From positions 2,640,689-2,704,688 of the forward strand of contig JAUPSS010000007.1 of assembly GCA_040285825.1 (NCBI GenBank): 64,000 nt of DNA, in the 5' to 3' direction. Source of the stretch: Eukaryota sp. TZLM1-RC (lineage: Eukaryota; Metamonada: BaSk clade). The notes beneath the pieces are model-generated. The model worked only from the letters and a program-made list of their open reading frames with translations. It ran no database searches and was not told the DNA's origin. How positions within the stretch are numbered: the first letter of the stretch is position 1; the number at the start of each line of letters is the position of its first letter. This document shows, piece by piece, positions 1 to 11,430 of the stretch. A program made the translations under genes and the position numbers.

Positions 1-1353
1 ATGATTACCAAAAAGCAATTGCAAATAATTTAAATATTCCCAATAAACAAGCTTAATTGGACCACTAAACATTCTATCCACAGGTCGTTTAGGATGATGA
101 AAACTGCCAAGTATTTCAGACCCAAATACTTTGACAGGTTGTGGTCGATCAATCAAATCACCTGTACCTAATTGACCTTTATCATTCCTTCCCCATGCCC
201 AAACAGTGTTTTTGTTGTAGGCAAAAAGGAAGTCATCACCGACTGAAATACCTTCTATATTAATGAATGCTTCAATACATCTAGGCTCCCGCTGATTTTC
301 ATAAAAGTCACTCATTTTGCACAACCAGCCCCAGACAAAAACCTTACCATTGAGATCTAAAGCAGTGTAAACAGAATCATATTCGTAATATTCGTATCCA
401 CAAATACAAATCACATGAGACAATTTCTCTATTTTGGTTGGTTCCAAAGAAGTACTGGGACCACAAGCAAACTGCCAAACATCACCATTGATATCGATAA
501 CAAAAAGACATCCACGATCAAACAAAAATGAACATTCGGATGACTTTTTAGGGGTTATATACTGGGCGACTGGTAACTTTGCAACAGATACAGAGTTATT
601 AACAACCCTGTTCCTGTGGAAAAGAAAAAAATCACTATTTCCATCAATTGCAACAAAAGATTCATCAGAAACAGAAATGAAAATAACATTACTTATGCCT
701 TCAATCAGTTCCAATGGTTGACATTCTGACCACTTAACAACTTGGCCTTCGTGCGTTAAAGCAAAGGAGAGCTTACGACCAGCATACAGCTCCTTAATAT
801 TATACGGGGAGTTCAAAGTCAAAAACAGTGATGATTCATTCCACTTATTGGAAGAACTTTCTGCATTGATGTTGCTTTCATGATACCTCCCCCAATAATG
901 CAACTGACCTCCAACAGAGACGGCAAAAGAGTTTTTATATCCAGCAGAAATGGAGACAATGTCATATAAAGGAAGTTTGATTGGTGACGTGACGTTTCTA
1001 GGTCCATCAAAAAGAACTTGACCTACATCATTACACCCCCAGCTATAAACCTCACCAGAATAGGTGAGGAGAAGTGTATGTCCATCACCAACAGAAACAC
1101 ACTTAACCCCTGACTCGCGATCGACAAAATTGGAAAAAGAATGGGCACACTGTGACGAATGATGATGGTTGGGAAAGACTGGAGCAAAGTCAGGAAATCT
1201 TATGTAAGAAACATTATCTACTGTTCCTGGGTATTTTGATTGATGTGTGTCCACAGAATCAGGTATGAGCTGGGGAAGAGGGTTAGTGGGACAACATAAA
1301 GAGATAGATTGATCCTGGAGAGAACAGATATACTGACTGTAGCCGAACTCCAT
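1..1353 (-). CDS. RCC1-repeat (beta-propeller) protein, 3' end cut by window edge
   Basis: A single open frame of 451 codons runs from an ATG at 1353 to the window edge with no stop; I checked every codon. The protein carries repeated RCC1-type blades, for example GDGHTLLLTYSGEVYSWG and WAWGRNDKGQLGTGD, with the usual spacing of Gly, Trp-Gly and G-Q-L/V motifs. RCC1-family propellers act as guanine-nucleotide exchange factors or as protein-interaction scaffolds; which applies cannot be told because no other domain is visible and the C-terminus is missing. There are no introns in the visible part. A related but truncated RCC1 fragment lies at 56556-56825, so the family is multicopy here. RCC1 fold is certain from the motifs; the specific role is unknown. 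Confidence 0.85.
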   Translation of the reverse strand, partial: MEFGYSQYICSLQDQSISLCCPTNPLPQLIPDSVDTHQSKYPGTVDNVSYIRFPDFAPVFPNHHHSSQCAHSFSNFVDRESGVKCVSVGDGHTLLLTYSGEVYSWGCNDVGQVLFDGPRNVTSPIKLPLYDIVSISAGYKNSFAVSVGGQLHYWGRYHESNINAESSSNKWNESSLFLTLNSPYNIKELYAGRKLSFALTHEGQVVKWSECQPLELIEGISNVIFISVSDESFVAIDGNSDFFLFHRNRVVNNSVSVAKLPVAQYITPKKSSECSFLFDRGCLFVIDINGDVWQFACGPSTSLEPTKIEKLSHVICICGYEYYEYDSVYTALDLNGKVFVWGWLCKMSDFYENQREPRCIEAFINIEGISVGDDFLFAYNKNTVWAWGRNDKGQLGTGDLIDRPQPVKVFGSEILGSFHHPKRPVDRMFSGPIKLVYWEYLNYLQLLFGNH

Positions 1354-1811
1354 AAAATGTGGGAAATGAGGAAAATCAGCACACTACAATGAGATTGACA
1401 AATGATTTGATTTGTTGTTGTGGTGGATAATGATTTTGAATCCTTTATTGAATTGCAAATTTAATAGAGACAATCTAAATATACATCACAAATATTATAT
1501 TTGAAGACACAAAGAAGGGATTTTTGCATGATGATATTCAATTGTATGATTAAAACAATGGAATAAACCAAGGAACAGAGGATTGATCGCGATCTTGCTG
1601 TGCAGCAGAAACTGATTGTGGAACAAATGAATTCAAAGTTAAATTATTGTTTTTACTGCGATGGAAAGAAATTGATCGCAAAGCTCAGGAAAGTCGTCAT
1701 TATTTACATCAATCTTGGCATTTCCTTCAACAAAATGGAAAGCATGATAGGGGTCAAGATTTTAAAATATGATTTACATTTTCTAAATTATTGAGTGAAT
1801 CTAAATATTGC
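1354..1811. other. Intergenic, no gene seen
   Basis: AT-rich sequence upstream of the RCC1-type gene. A 64-codon frame at 1600-1794 (+) has no recognisable domain and I do not call it. The promoter of the RCC1 gene presumably lies in the first few hundred bases. Confidence 0.5.
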
Positions 1812-1997
1812 TTAAATCCAATTCGATTTGAATAAGGTAATTTGTCCATTAACAATGGTATTCCGTGTTTTTTCAATATTATCAACAAGATCTCTTACTG
1901 CGAAAGCTTGGGTCATGAAGTAATTCTTGGCTTGGTCAAAACTCAAAATACCGCTTTCGCAAATATGACAAGTCGTTTGTAATAATTCATCTGTTGC
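1812..1997 (-). pseudogene. C-terminal remnant of an unknown gene, cut by a LINE fragment
   Basis: An open stretch of 61 codons followed by TAA. It reads like real protein (contains LLQTTCHICESGILSFDQ, a CxxC pair and a long amphipathic tail) but has no start; its upstream end lies directly at the point where LINE-derived sequence begins (about 2000-2030). I infer that the retroelement disrupted or truncated the gene. Family not recognised. Confidence 0.35.
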
Positions 1998-2029
1998 TTA
2001 GGTTACTCAAATTCCTTCTTTTTGTGGAC

Positions 2030-2274
2030 TCTTTTTTTGTCCGTGCTGATGAAAAATACAAAATTGATAACTTGGCGAATCCCATTTGTACTGTCAATGA
2101 AAAAACGCCCATGTCCAATGATATTTATGTTCCCTTTGTTTGTTCCCTGTTAGTATCGTAGGGTAAGGCTGCTATGGTTTTCCTTGAGTATTTGAATGTA
2201 GTTGTCAACAAAAAGACTGGAAGAATTTTCATCGTGTATATTTGCAAAACCAAATTGTATTTTCTATTTATCTT
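2030..2274 (+). mobile_element. LINE family A fragment, sense orientation
   Basis: Translates, with frame breaks, to the C-terminal part of the same protein seen in the longer family A copy at 49810-51632: the block matching EKYKIAKYAKPIS, then the block around FVFSLLGSLGKAAMAFLED and TGRIF. It leads without a gap into the first unit of the tandem array, which reuses its last about 105 bp. Confidence 0.6.
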
Positions 2275-5200
2275 GTCAGACCCATAGAAGCTCTGGTGTA
2301 GTGCGTACTATCAATAATGGAGTCATCAAGAATTAATTTTGACAACAACGGCTCTAAATAGGAATCTACTCGATATGATTTGCACATTACATAAATTTGG
2401 TCCCTGACATTATTCTGTACTTTACTTGTTCATGTGATAAATGCTTACAGTCCAAAAGATGAGTAAACAAAAGAGGTTTACCACATTTGCATGGTAAATG
2501 ATTAGGCCAATTGTCTGGCCATAGGAAACAACGAAAACGCATGTTCAAAAGCCATTCATTGTTTTTTAAAAGAAGTCCTTAAACAAAGGGAATTTTGGTA
2601 ACTAAAGTAGCAGCAGAACTATTACAAATGTCCTTTAAGAAATCAGATGATCGTCTTTAGAAACACTCTTTAGCTGCTTTGGTTTTCCTTGAGTATTTGA
2701 ATGTAGTTGTCAACAAAAAGACTGGAAGAATTTTCATCGTGTTTATTTGCAAAACCAAATTGTATTTTCTGTTTATCTTGTCAGACCGATAGAAGCTCTG
2801 GTGTAGTGCGTACTATCAATAATGGAGTCATCAAGAATTAATTTTGATAACAACGGCTCTACATAGGAATCTACTCGATATGATTTGCACATTACATAAA
2901 TTTGGTCCCTGACATTATTCTGCACTTTGCTTGTTCATGTGATAAATGCTTACAGTCCAAAAGATGAGTAAACAAAAGAGGTTTACCACATTTGCATGGT
3001 AAATGATTAGGCCAATTGTCTGGCCATAGGAAACAACGAAAACGCATGTTCAAAAGCCATTCATTGTTTTTTAAAAGAAGTCCTTAAACAAAGGGAATTT
3101 TGGTAACTAAAGTAGCAGCAGAACTATTACAAATGTCCTTTAAGAAATCAGATGATCGTCTTTAGAAACACTCTTTAGCTGCTTTGGTTTTCCTTGAGTA
3201 TTTGAATGTAGTTGTCAACAAAAAGACTGGAAGAATTTTCATCGTGTTTATTTGCAAAACCAAATTGTATTTTCTATTTATCTTGTCAGACCCATAGAAG
3301 CTCTGGTGTAGTGCGTACTATCAATAATGGAGTCATCAAGAATTAATTTTGATAACAACGGCTCTAAATAGGAATCTACTCGATATGATTTGCACATTAC
3401 ATAAATTTGGTCCCTGACATTATTCTGTACTTTACTTGTTCATGTGATAAATGCTGACAGTCCAAAAGATGAGTAAACAAAAGAGGTTTAACACATTTGC
3501 ATGGTAAATGATTAGGCCAATTGTCTGGCCATAGGAAACAACGAAAACGCATGTTCAAAAGCCATTCATTGTTTTTTAAAAGAAGTCCTTAAACAAAGGG
3601 AATTTTGGTAACTAAAGTAGCAGCAGAACTATTACAAATGTCCTTTAAGAAATCAGATGATCGTCTTTAGAAACACTCTTTAGCTGCTTTGGTTTTCCTT
3701 GAGTATTTGAATGTAGTTGTCAACAAAAAGACTGGCAGAATTTTCATCGTGTTTATTTGCAAAACCAAATTGTATTTTCTATTTATCTTGTCAGACCCAC
3801 AGAAGCTCTGGTAGTGCGTACTATCAATAATGGAGTCATCAAGAATTAATTTTGATAACAACGGCTCTAAATAGGAATCTACTCGATATGATTTGCACAT
3901 TACATAAATTTGGTCCCTGACATTATTCTGTACTTTACTTGTTCATGTGATAAATGCTTACAGTCCAAAAGATGAGTAAACAAAAGAGGTTTACCACATT
4001 TGCATGGTAAATGATTAGGCCAATTGTCTGGCCATAGGAAACAACGAAAACGCATGTTCAAAAGCCATTCATTGTTTTTTTAAAAGAAGTCCTTAAACAA
4101 AGGGAATTTTGGTAACTAAAGTAGCAGCAGAACTATAACAAATGTCCTTTAAGAAATCAGATGATCGTCTTTAGAAACACTCTTTAGCTGCTTTGGTTTT
4201 CCTTGAGTATTTGAATGTAGTTGTCAACAAAAAAACTGGAAGAATTTTCTTCGTGTTTATTTGCAAAACCAAATTGTATTTTCTATTTATCTTGTCAGAC
4301 CCATAGAAGCTCTGGTGTAGTGCGTACTATCAATAATGGAGTCATCAAGAATTAATTTTGATAACAACGGCTCTAAATAGGAATCTACTCGATATGATTT
4401 GCACATTACATAAATTTGGTCCCTGACATTATTCTGTACTTTACTTGTTCATGTGATAAATGCTTACAGTCCAAAAGATGAGTAAACAAAAGAGGTTTAC
4501 CACATTTGCATGGTAAATGATTAGGCCAATTGTCTGGCCATAGGAAACAACGAAAACGCATGTTCAAAAGCCATTCATTGTTTTTTAAAAGAAGTCCTTA
4601 AACAAAGGGAATTTTGGTAACTAAAGTAGCAGCAGAACTATTACAAATGTCCTTTAAGAAATCAGATGATCGTCTTTAGAAACACTCTTTAGCTGCTTTG
4701 GTTTTCCTTGAGTATTTGAATGTAGTTGTCAACAAAAAGACTGGCAGAATTTTCATCGTGTTTATTTGCAAAACCAAATTGTATTTTCTATTTATCTTGT
4801 CAGACCCACAGAAGCTCTGGTGTAGTGCGTACTATCAATAATGGAGTCATCAAGAATTAATTTTGATAACAACGGCTCTAAATAGGAATCTACTCGATAT
4901 GATTTGCACATTACATAAATTTGGTCCCTGACATTATTCTGTACTTTACTTGTTCATGTGATAAATGCTTACAGTCCAAAAGATGAGTAAACAAAAGAGG
5001 TTTACCACATTTGCATGGTAAATGATTAGGCCAATTGTCTGGCCATAGGAAACAACGAAAACGCATGTTCAAAAGCCATTCATTGTTTTTTAAAAGAAGT
5101 CCTTAAACAAAGGGAATTTTGGTAACTAAAGTAGCAGCAGAACTATTACAAATGTCCTTTAAGAAATCAGATGATCGTCTTTAGAAACACTCTTTAGCTG

Positions 5201-6198
5201 CTTTGGTTTTCCTTGAGTATTTGAATGTAGTTGTCAACAAAAAGACTGGCAGAATTTTCATCGTGTTTATTTGCAAAAACCAAATTGTATTTTCTATTTA
5301 TCTTGTCAGACCCACAGAAGCTCTGGTGTAGTGCGTACTATCAATAATGGAGTCATCAAGAATTAATTTTGATAACAACGGCTCTAAATAGGAATCTACT
5401 CGATATGATTTGCACATTACATAAATTTGGTCCCTGACATTATTCTGTACTTTACTTGTTCATGTGATAAATGCTTACAGTCCAAAAGATGAGTAAACAA
5501 AAGAGGTTTACCACATTTGCATGGTAAATGATTAGGCCAATTGTCTGGCCATAGGAAACAACGAAAACGCATGTTCAAAAGCCATTCATTGTTTTTTAAA
5601 AGAAGTCCTTAAACAAAGGGAATTTTGGTAACTAAAGTAGCAGCAGAACTATAACAAATGTCCTTTAAGAAATCAGATGATCGTCTTTAGAAACACTCTT
5701 TAGCTGCTTTGGTTTTCCTTGAGTATTTGAATGTAGTTGTCAACAAAAAAACTGGAAGAATTTTCTTCGTGTTTATTTGCAAAACCAAATTGTATTTTCT
5801 ATTTATCTTGTCAGACCCATAGAAGCTCTGGTGTAGTGCGTACTATCAATAATGGAGTCATCAAGAATTAATTTTGATAACAACGGCTCTAAATAGGAAT
5901 CTACTCGATATGATTTGCACATTACATAAATTTGGTCCCTGACATTATTCTGTACTTTACTTGTTCATGTGATAAATGCTTACAGTCCAAAAGATGAGTA
6001 AACAAAAGAGGTTTATCACATTTGCATGGTAAATGATTAGGCCAATTGTCTGGCCATAGGAAACAACGAAAACGCATGTTCAAAAGCCATTCATTGTTTT
6101 TTAAAAGAAGTCCTTAAACAAAGGGAATTTTGGTAACTAAAGTAGCAGCAGAACTATAACAAATGTCTTTTAAGAAATCAGATGATCGTCTTTAGAAA
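2168..6198. repeat. Tandem array, 8 units of about 505 bp, made of LINE family A sequence
   Basis: Units begin at about 2168, 2673, 3178, 3683, 4187, 4692, 5197 and 5703 (spacing 504-506 bp) and the last ends near 6198. Copies are nearly identical, with scattered single-base differences. Each unit has two parts: about 105 bp in LINE sense orientation (matching the AMAFLED...TGRIF...IVFS stretch of the family A protein) joined head to head to about 390 bp of antisense LINE sequence (matching the region from the CKCGKPLLFTH zinc motif to SMGLTRGD). Frames in both parts are broken, so the array codes for nothing; a 77-codon frame at 3667-3900 is a by-product. Confidence 0.9.
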
Positions 6199-6289
6199 GT
6201 TGGATTATTGATATGCTGATTTGTATGTTGTTGAATAAAATTATTTTCTCACAAAAAAGATAACAAAAGTTCATTAATATCAAAGGTCT

Positions 6290-6600
6290 TCTGTTTGTTG
6301 CTATGGAATCTGACTTAAGTCAAAGCAAAGTTGGTATCCCTAAATGCCGAATCTCACAACCATTTTGCCTTGTGTCCGTTTGGCTTTTCCTCACAAGGTT
6401 CCCCTTTGGTTTTAAGTGTTTCGCCAATCTGGGATGATTTTGTGGAGTTTGGGAATAATATAGATGAGTAATTTTTGATAACAGTCTTTTTTGGCTGAAT
6501 GGAACTGTTTTTCTCTCTCAATACTTAGATGTGTTGCTCCCTTATCATCCTTGCTTTGGATTTTGTTGACGGTTTCTGTCAGTAGGTATAGTAACAGTGA
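6290..6600 (+). mobile_element. LINE relic, family C-like, sense orientation
   Basis: Conceptual translation gives SLNAESHNHFALCPF and further on DDFVEFGN and a decayed match to QNRIVFSIFKG; these match SLNAESHTLQVLCSF, DDFVEIVKQ and QNRIVFSIFKG of the family C copy at 11431-12797. Several stops and frame breaks. It directly follows the tandem array. Confidence 0.5.
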
Positions 6601-6766
6601 CGCTTGTTTAGAGAATATTGAATACTAGATAGAATTTTATTTCAACAAAAATCCCACATAAAAAAATTTCTATGCGTCGAAAATTTCTAGAAAAAAACTT
6701 CTAAGCTGATTTGAAATACGGACCTATATTTTGTTAGTTTGTTTATTAGCAATTGTATTGAACTAA

Positions 6767-6931
6767 ATCACATTTACAAGCAACTATTTGTATCACAAAC
6801 AATCATTATGTGAATTAATTGAGAAAATGTGTGATGAGTTCGCTGAAATTGTTGGCCACTTATTTGAGAATTCTAGAACGTCTGTGGCGGATCTCACTAA
6901 GGATGAAAGTCCTTCGAATAATTTTGAATAA
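6767..6931 (+). pseudogene. Coding-looking fragment of unknown origin
   Basis: An open stretch of 54 codons ending in TAA, about 90 bp upstream of the next gene, containing LCELIEKMCDEFAEIVGHLF. No start codon fits and no family is recognised. It may be the C-terminal exon of a lost gene. Confidence 0.25.
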
Positions 6932-7022
6932 TACATGTAGAAAATATAGTGTATGTATATCCAGATAAATATCAAAGACTCAATCCTTCATTATTGGAGT
7001 TACGGACACAACATCTTTAAAG

Positions 7023-9707
7023 ATGACTGAGCGCAAACGCACACCAACAAGGCTTTTGGCACCAAAGGTCATCAATTCCTATGATGACCTCAGGTCACTT
7101 CTGGTACTATCCTTTGAGATATACAAGTTTACTTATGAGAACCCCCAATCCCTCTTTTCCACTGATGTCAACATTCCACAATACAACCTTCCTTCTAATG
7201 TGGCTGTCTACTTTAAATCCAAGTTTCGCTCTCTTTCAGAGATACAAGGCGAAATGGACAGTCTTCTCCAATCCTGTGCCCGCTGGAGAGGCAAGGATTC
7301 TGAGGTTGAACTTTTTGCAAACTTTTTAGACCCAGACTTTGGAATCGATGGCTTGGTCTTCTTCCTTGAGGTTTGGGGCCGCTTGTACTCCCATTTTCGT
7401 AACACTTCCTCCACTCGTTCCCCCCACTTTCTCCGTGAGCTCCGTCTTCCAAACGACGTCTGTCGTCACCTCGCCTCTCTGATCTTTGACTCCCGCCAAC
7501 TACCTTCTGTCAGACCTTCTTTCTGGAAAGAAAAGGAGAAGTCAGGTGCTACCAATGATGGATCGGTTTTTGGCATAGTTTTCCTCAAGAGAGCTCTTGC
7601 CGAGTTTCAATCAGTCCGTGAGGTCACCTCTCCACGTGCATCTCAACCCTCTCCGTCCATGGAGAAATCTGCTTCGTTGTCACCACGTAGACATCCCCTT
7701 TCTAATTCTGAAGTAATGACACATTCACCACCTTCACCTCCTGAAAGTTATCCATTCTCCCCCACGAATGATGATGAACCTTCATCTTTCTCAATCTCCT
7801 CCCCTCCTAGTTCGAATCTCCAGCGACCAAAGCCAATAGTGGAGACAGAACAGGCCGAATCCAGAAGGGAGGAGGAAGTGGAAAGGGTTGAGGAAAACCC
7901 TAACCCTGATCTTAATACTAACCCCAAGGGTCATCAATGTTTAGAATGTCAGAAGTTAAAGGAGAATGTAGCTGTTTTGACGGCTGAAATTGAACAAAAT
8001 AAGTCTTTTACTTCCGATTTAGCTGATAAGTTAGGAAATTTGGAGGCAAGAATGGATAATAAAGATGATACAAAAGAGGAGGAGACCGTCGAGCGCTTAA
8101 GTTTACTAGAAAATTTGATTAATGAGTTAGTTGAATGGAAAGAGGGTAATGAATCTGAATTAAAAACCATCAAGACAAAGTTTTCTGATGTTCAATCAAG
8201 TCTGACGATGATCGAGGAATTTAGTCAAAGTCAAGAGACTATCCAACAACAAGTAAATAATCTAGAGTCAAAAGTTTCTGGTCTTGTCGAGTCGGTGGAG
8301 ATGATTACCACTAAGTCCGAGCAAGGCTTAACTGAAGTTTTTGGCAGATTAGATGTGGTTGATTTAGAATTTTCTCAATTTAAAACCCAAAATGCAGAGC
8401 TTTCGGAGTCTTTTGAAGATTTCTCCAAGTCTATTTCTGAACAAATAGAGCTTTTCACTACCCAAATTCAAACAATTCAACACGATTTGGACCAAAACAC
8501 TGCAGAATCCAAAGAAGATTTCGCTGAACTACGAACTTCTCTGTCCAGTGAGCTTGAGGGTTTGTCAAGTAGTTTGAAGGACACACTCGTACAAATGAAA
8601 GAACAAGTGGTTTGTAGTGAGGAAAAGATGAAAGGTGAAGTTGAGGGGGTAAGGAATCTTGTCAATGAAATTGGGGACAAGAAAGTTAATTTGGAAGACT
8701 ATGTGCAATCTGTTGACACAATCAATGAGACAATCAATACAATCAATCAAGAAGTTTCCGATTCGTCATCATTATTGACTGGGTTGATTGATGGTCACAA
8801 ACAGTCATTTGATGGGCAATTATCTGAACTCAACGACAAGGTCCTGCAAGTTCAAGAAGACTTTACAAGAATTCAAAACCTCGAAGAATCTATTAATTCC
8901 CAGTTCAAGGATTCTGAAAGGGTCTTAATCTCTGTGGTGGATAACAGGACCGAAGCAGCACAAACTAAGCTGTTGGAAGCATTAGACGGTAAGTTGGAAG
9001 AATCGAGTCTTGGTGTTAAAGGAATTTTGAATGAGTCAAATGAGAAGCTTTCAGATTCAATTGATGCACTAACCATCAGGACTCACGCAGTAAGGGAAGA
9101 AGCCATTTCGCTGCATACATCTCTTCAAGAAAGTATCAATGACGTTTACAGTAGACTAGAAGAGATCAGTCAAGCTCAGGAAGAGCTCACTGCAGATCAC
9201 AGTGATTTTGAGGATGCTGAACCTGACACTTCTACTTTAGAATTAAAAGAATCGATCCAGTTATTAATGAATGATGTAGAAGGTCTTCGTTCTCAAGTGT
9301 CTCAAACTCTTTCCACAACCAGCCTGCAAGAACAAAGCCAAGGTGCAACAGAACCTTCAGACCCGATTGAACTTGGGGCTCTGGCTTTGAGAATAGATTC
9401 ATTAGAAGAGTCGTTCACTAATCTTGAACTTTCAGCCAACAGTATTATTCGCGAATCCATAAAAAGAGAGTCTGTCAGGAATAATTCACAGTTTGTTGAG
9501 CTTAGGGAAAGCTTGGATGACCTACAGGAGCAGTTCAATCAATTTGTTCAATTAAATGCAGCACTGGTTAAACAAATGGAAGCTGATTCAACAAGGATTA
9601 GTCAGGAATTAAAAAGATTGGAGGAAAATGTGAAGGAAAAGGGCCATAGATTTGCACAATCTCCCAGAAATTTCACTAGTTTCATGCGTAATTCCCAGTG
9701 TAATTGA
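7023..9707 (+). CDS. Large coiled-coil protein with conserved-looking N-terminal domain
   Basis: 894 residues from the ATG at 7023, single exon. Residues 1-190 are globular, hydrophobic-rich and aromatic (NFLDPDFGIDGLVFFLEVW is typical); I do not recognise the fold. Residues about 200-300 are Ser/Pro-rich and disordered. From about 305 (HQCLECQKLK, a CxxC pair) to about 885 there is an almost continuous coiled coil rich in Glu, Ser, Leu and Gln with heptad spacing. Such a layout fits a cytoskeletal, centrosomal or basal-body structural protein, but that is inference. Its size and design resemble the LRR/coiled-coil gene at 22317-26609, though the N-terminal domains differ. A short telomere-like motif (7896-7909) lies inside the linker. 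Confidence 0.85.
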   Translation: MTERKRTPTRLLAPKVINSYDDLRSLLVLSFEIYKFTYENPQSLFSTDVNIPQYNLPSNVAVYFKSKFRSLSEIQGEMDSLLQSCARWRGKDSEVELFANFLDPDFGIDGLVFFLEVWGRLYSHFRNTSSTRSPHFLRELRLPNDVCRHLASLIFDSRQLPSVRPSFWKEKEKSGATNDGSVFGIVFLKRALAEFQSVREVTSPRASQPSPSMEKSASLSPRRHPLSNSEVMTHSPPSPPESYPFSPTNDDEPSSFSISSPPSSNLQRPKPIVETEQAESRREEEVERVEENPNPDLNTNPKGHQCLECQKLKENVAVLTAEIEQNKSFTSDLADKLGNLEARMDNKDDTKEEETVERLSLLENLINELVEWKEGNESELKTIKTKFSDVQSSLTMIEEFSQSQETIQQQVNNLESKVSGLVESVEMITTKSEQGLTEVFGRLDVVDLEFSQFKTQNAELSESFEDFSKSISEQIELFTTQIQTIQHDLDQNTAESKEDFAELRTSLSSELEGLSSSLKDTLVQMKEQVVCSEEKMKGEVEGVRNLVNEIGDKKVNLEDYVQSVDTINETINTINQEVSDSSSLLTGLIDGHKQSFDGQLSELNDKVLQVQEDFTRIQNLEESINSQFKDSERVLISVVDNRTEAAQTKLLEALDGKLEESSLGVKGILNESNEKLSDSIDALTIRTHAVREEAISLHTSLQESINDVYSRLEEISQAQEELTADHSDFEDAEPDTSTLELKESIQLLMNDVEGLRSQVSQTLSTTSLQEQSQGATEPSDPIELGALALRIDSLEESFTNLELSANSIIRESIKRESVRNNSQFVELRESLDDLQEQFNQFVQLNAALVKQMEADSTRISQELKRLEENVKEKGHRFAQSPRNFTSFMRNSQCN
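7896..7909 (-). repeat. Telomere-like motif inside coding sequence
   Basis: AACCCTAACCCTGA, two TTAGGG-type repeats on the minus strand, within the frame coding ENPNPDL of the coiled-coil protein. Confidence 0.4.
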
Positions 9708-9760
9708 TTTTGTACTTATAAATGTATTATTTGTTTTTATTATTGATTATTAAAATTTAT

Positions 9761-10678
9761 TTACATTGGTTGTTCTCTGGATGCAGTAAATGGTATGAAA
9801 CGTTGATGGTGTGTTTTGGACTGTCTCTCCCCACTCTCTTCTCTACCTATACCTGCTTCTTCCATTGGGAACTGGTGAATGGAATATCTTCGTCTAACTT
9901 CCTTTGTTTCTCCTAGTCGTTGTCTCATCCACTCACTCTCTCGCTCAAGCTCTTGGTTTCTGAATCTTGTCTCCCTCAACTGATTCTCTAAAACAACCAT
10001 CTGCGATCTCAGCCTTACTAAAGGACAACGTTCCTCGTGTTCATTCATCAATCGTCTTTTGGTTCTATAGGAACAACCTACATCAGAAGCACTGCAGGTT
10101 ATTTCACTCTCTGGACATTTAGTTTCTTTGTGATTTTCCAACTGTCTAATAGTCGTCATTGTTCCACACTGTGGACATTGTATCTTGTTTTCCGGACAGG
10201 ACTGCTTATGATGTTCATAGTCAGATCTACTGACCCAAACCCTACATTTATCACAAATGCAGACGGGTGTAGTCGAAGGAGATGTACAATAGTCTTTAGG
10301 AAGGTCACATTCTGTTGTTTCTGAAATAAAATGTTGTTCCAAGGTTGTTCTGTCCAATTCTTTTCCACATTGAGGACATTTGTATGATAAGGAATCGAGC
10401 ATTTCGTTTAACTCGACGGGACATGGTCTCAGTTCAGATTTGGAAAATGTTGAACGACAATTTGGACATCTAATTAGTCCTATTGGTCTTTCCTTAAGTA
10501 CATCTTCTACACAAAAATCACATAGAAGATGTTGGCAACAGGGAGTTACTTGCGGGTTTTCAGAAGCAATGACATGCGAACAACGTTTACCTGTGGTAAT
10601 TCATCTATGCTAAAGTAATGTCGTACATTTGAGATAGTCTGGTATTTCTTTAAAACAAGCTCGAGAAGTCATTGACAT
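9761..10678 (-). CDS. RING finger plus TRAF-type zinc-finger protein, one 36-nt intron
   Basis: Reconstructed from two exons, 10678-10627 and 10590-9761, giving 293 residues. The splice restores the first CxxC of the RING (CKRC), which neither exon has alone, followed by VTPCCQHLLCDFC and CPNC, a complete C3HC4 ring. After it come Cys/His modules of TRAF-type zinc fingers (YKCPQCGKELDRTTLEQH, CDKCRVWVSRSDYEHHKQSC, CPQCGTMTTIRQLENHKETKC, CSYRTKRRLMNEHEERC) and a coiled coil (about 195-240). RING plus TRAF fingers indicate an E3 ubiquitin ligase or signalling adaptor; a MATH domain is absent. The ATG at 10678 is the first in frame after a stop; an additional upstream exon cannot be ruled out. 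The stop lies just 53 bp from that of the convergent coiled-coil gene. Confidence 0.8.
10591..10626 (-). other. 36-nt spliceosomal intron
   Basis: Starts GTACGA and ends CCACAG on the minus strand. It contains an in-frame stop, and its removal joins the frames and completes the RING CxxC. GT-AG boundaries. Confidence 0.8.
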
Positions 10679-10819
10679 TAGAAATGGTAGAGAGCAAATG
10701 CGGCTCTGATATCCTTATTGTAATCTATACCTGCTAAGTTCTTCTTGAATGGACATCAATTGTCGGAAATTGGTAGAGCTTGTACAAAAGTAGTAAATGT
10801 GGTTAAGATAGGATAAAAA

Positions 10820-11430
10820 TCTATATACACAATTAACACTCCACATCCTCAAAACCTGGGTCCCCTACATCAAAACAATTAATTGCTAAAGATTCAGAAA
10901 ATTTCCCAAATGAAGAGAGTGAATCAGAAATTAGTTTTACCATTCCCTTAAAAATAGAAAATACAATCCTGTTTTGCCAGTAAACACGATTGAAAATTCT
11001 TCCAGTTCTTTCCTTTACAACTACAATCAAATCCTCAAGGAAAGCCATAGCAGCCTTACCTAGAGATCCAAGCAAAGAAAAAAGAAAGGGACATAAATTA
11101 TATTGGGCATGAGAACTTTCATTTACTGAGGAAATGGGTTTCGCATATTTAGCAATTTTATATTTTTCGCCTGCAAGAAGAGGATTATTTACATCCGAGT
11201 TAATGAGATGTTCGTTAGAGGAATTACAAGGGTCAATAGACATGGCGTCTAAAATAGTAAAACTACCATTTAAACCGGGAACAACTAGATCACCTCTTGT
11301 CAGACACATAGAAGCTCTGTTGTAACGCGTACTATCAATATTGGGGTCATCAAGAATTTATTTTGATAACAACGGCTCTAAAAAGGATCCACTCGATATG
11401 ATTTGCACATTACATAAATTTGGTCCCTGA
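10820..11430 (-). mobile_element. LINE family A, 5'-truncated copy
   Basis: Holds the last 158 codons of the family A protein (LTRGDLVVPGLNGSFTILD to the C-terminal DVEC) plus about 120 bp of upstream sequence with a stop, ending abruptly at 11430 at the sequence coding CKSYRVDS and upstream. Closely matches the copy at 49810-51632. 5' truncation is normal for target-primed reverse transcription. It abuts the 3' end of a family C copy in the same orientation. Confidence 0.8.

Noticed and set aside
2168-6198. Direct repeats with regular spacing, CRISPR-like at first glance
   Set aside because: The unit is about 505 bp with no short repeat/unique spacer pattern; the entire unit is repeated and comes from a LINE.
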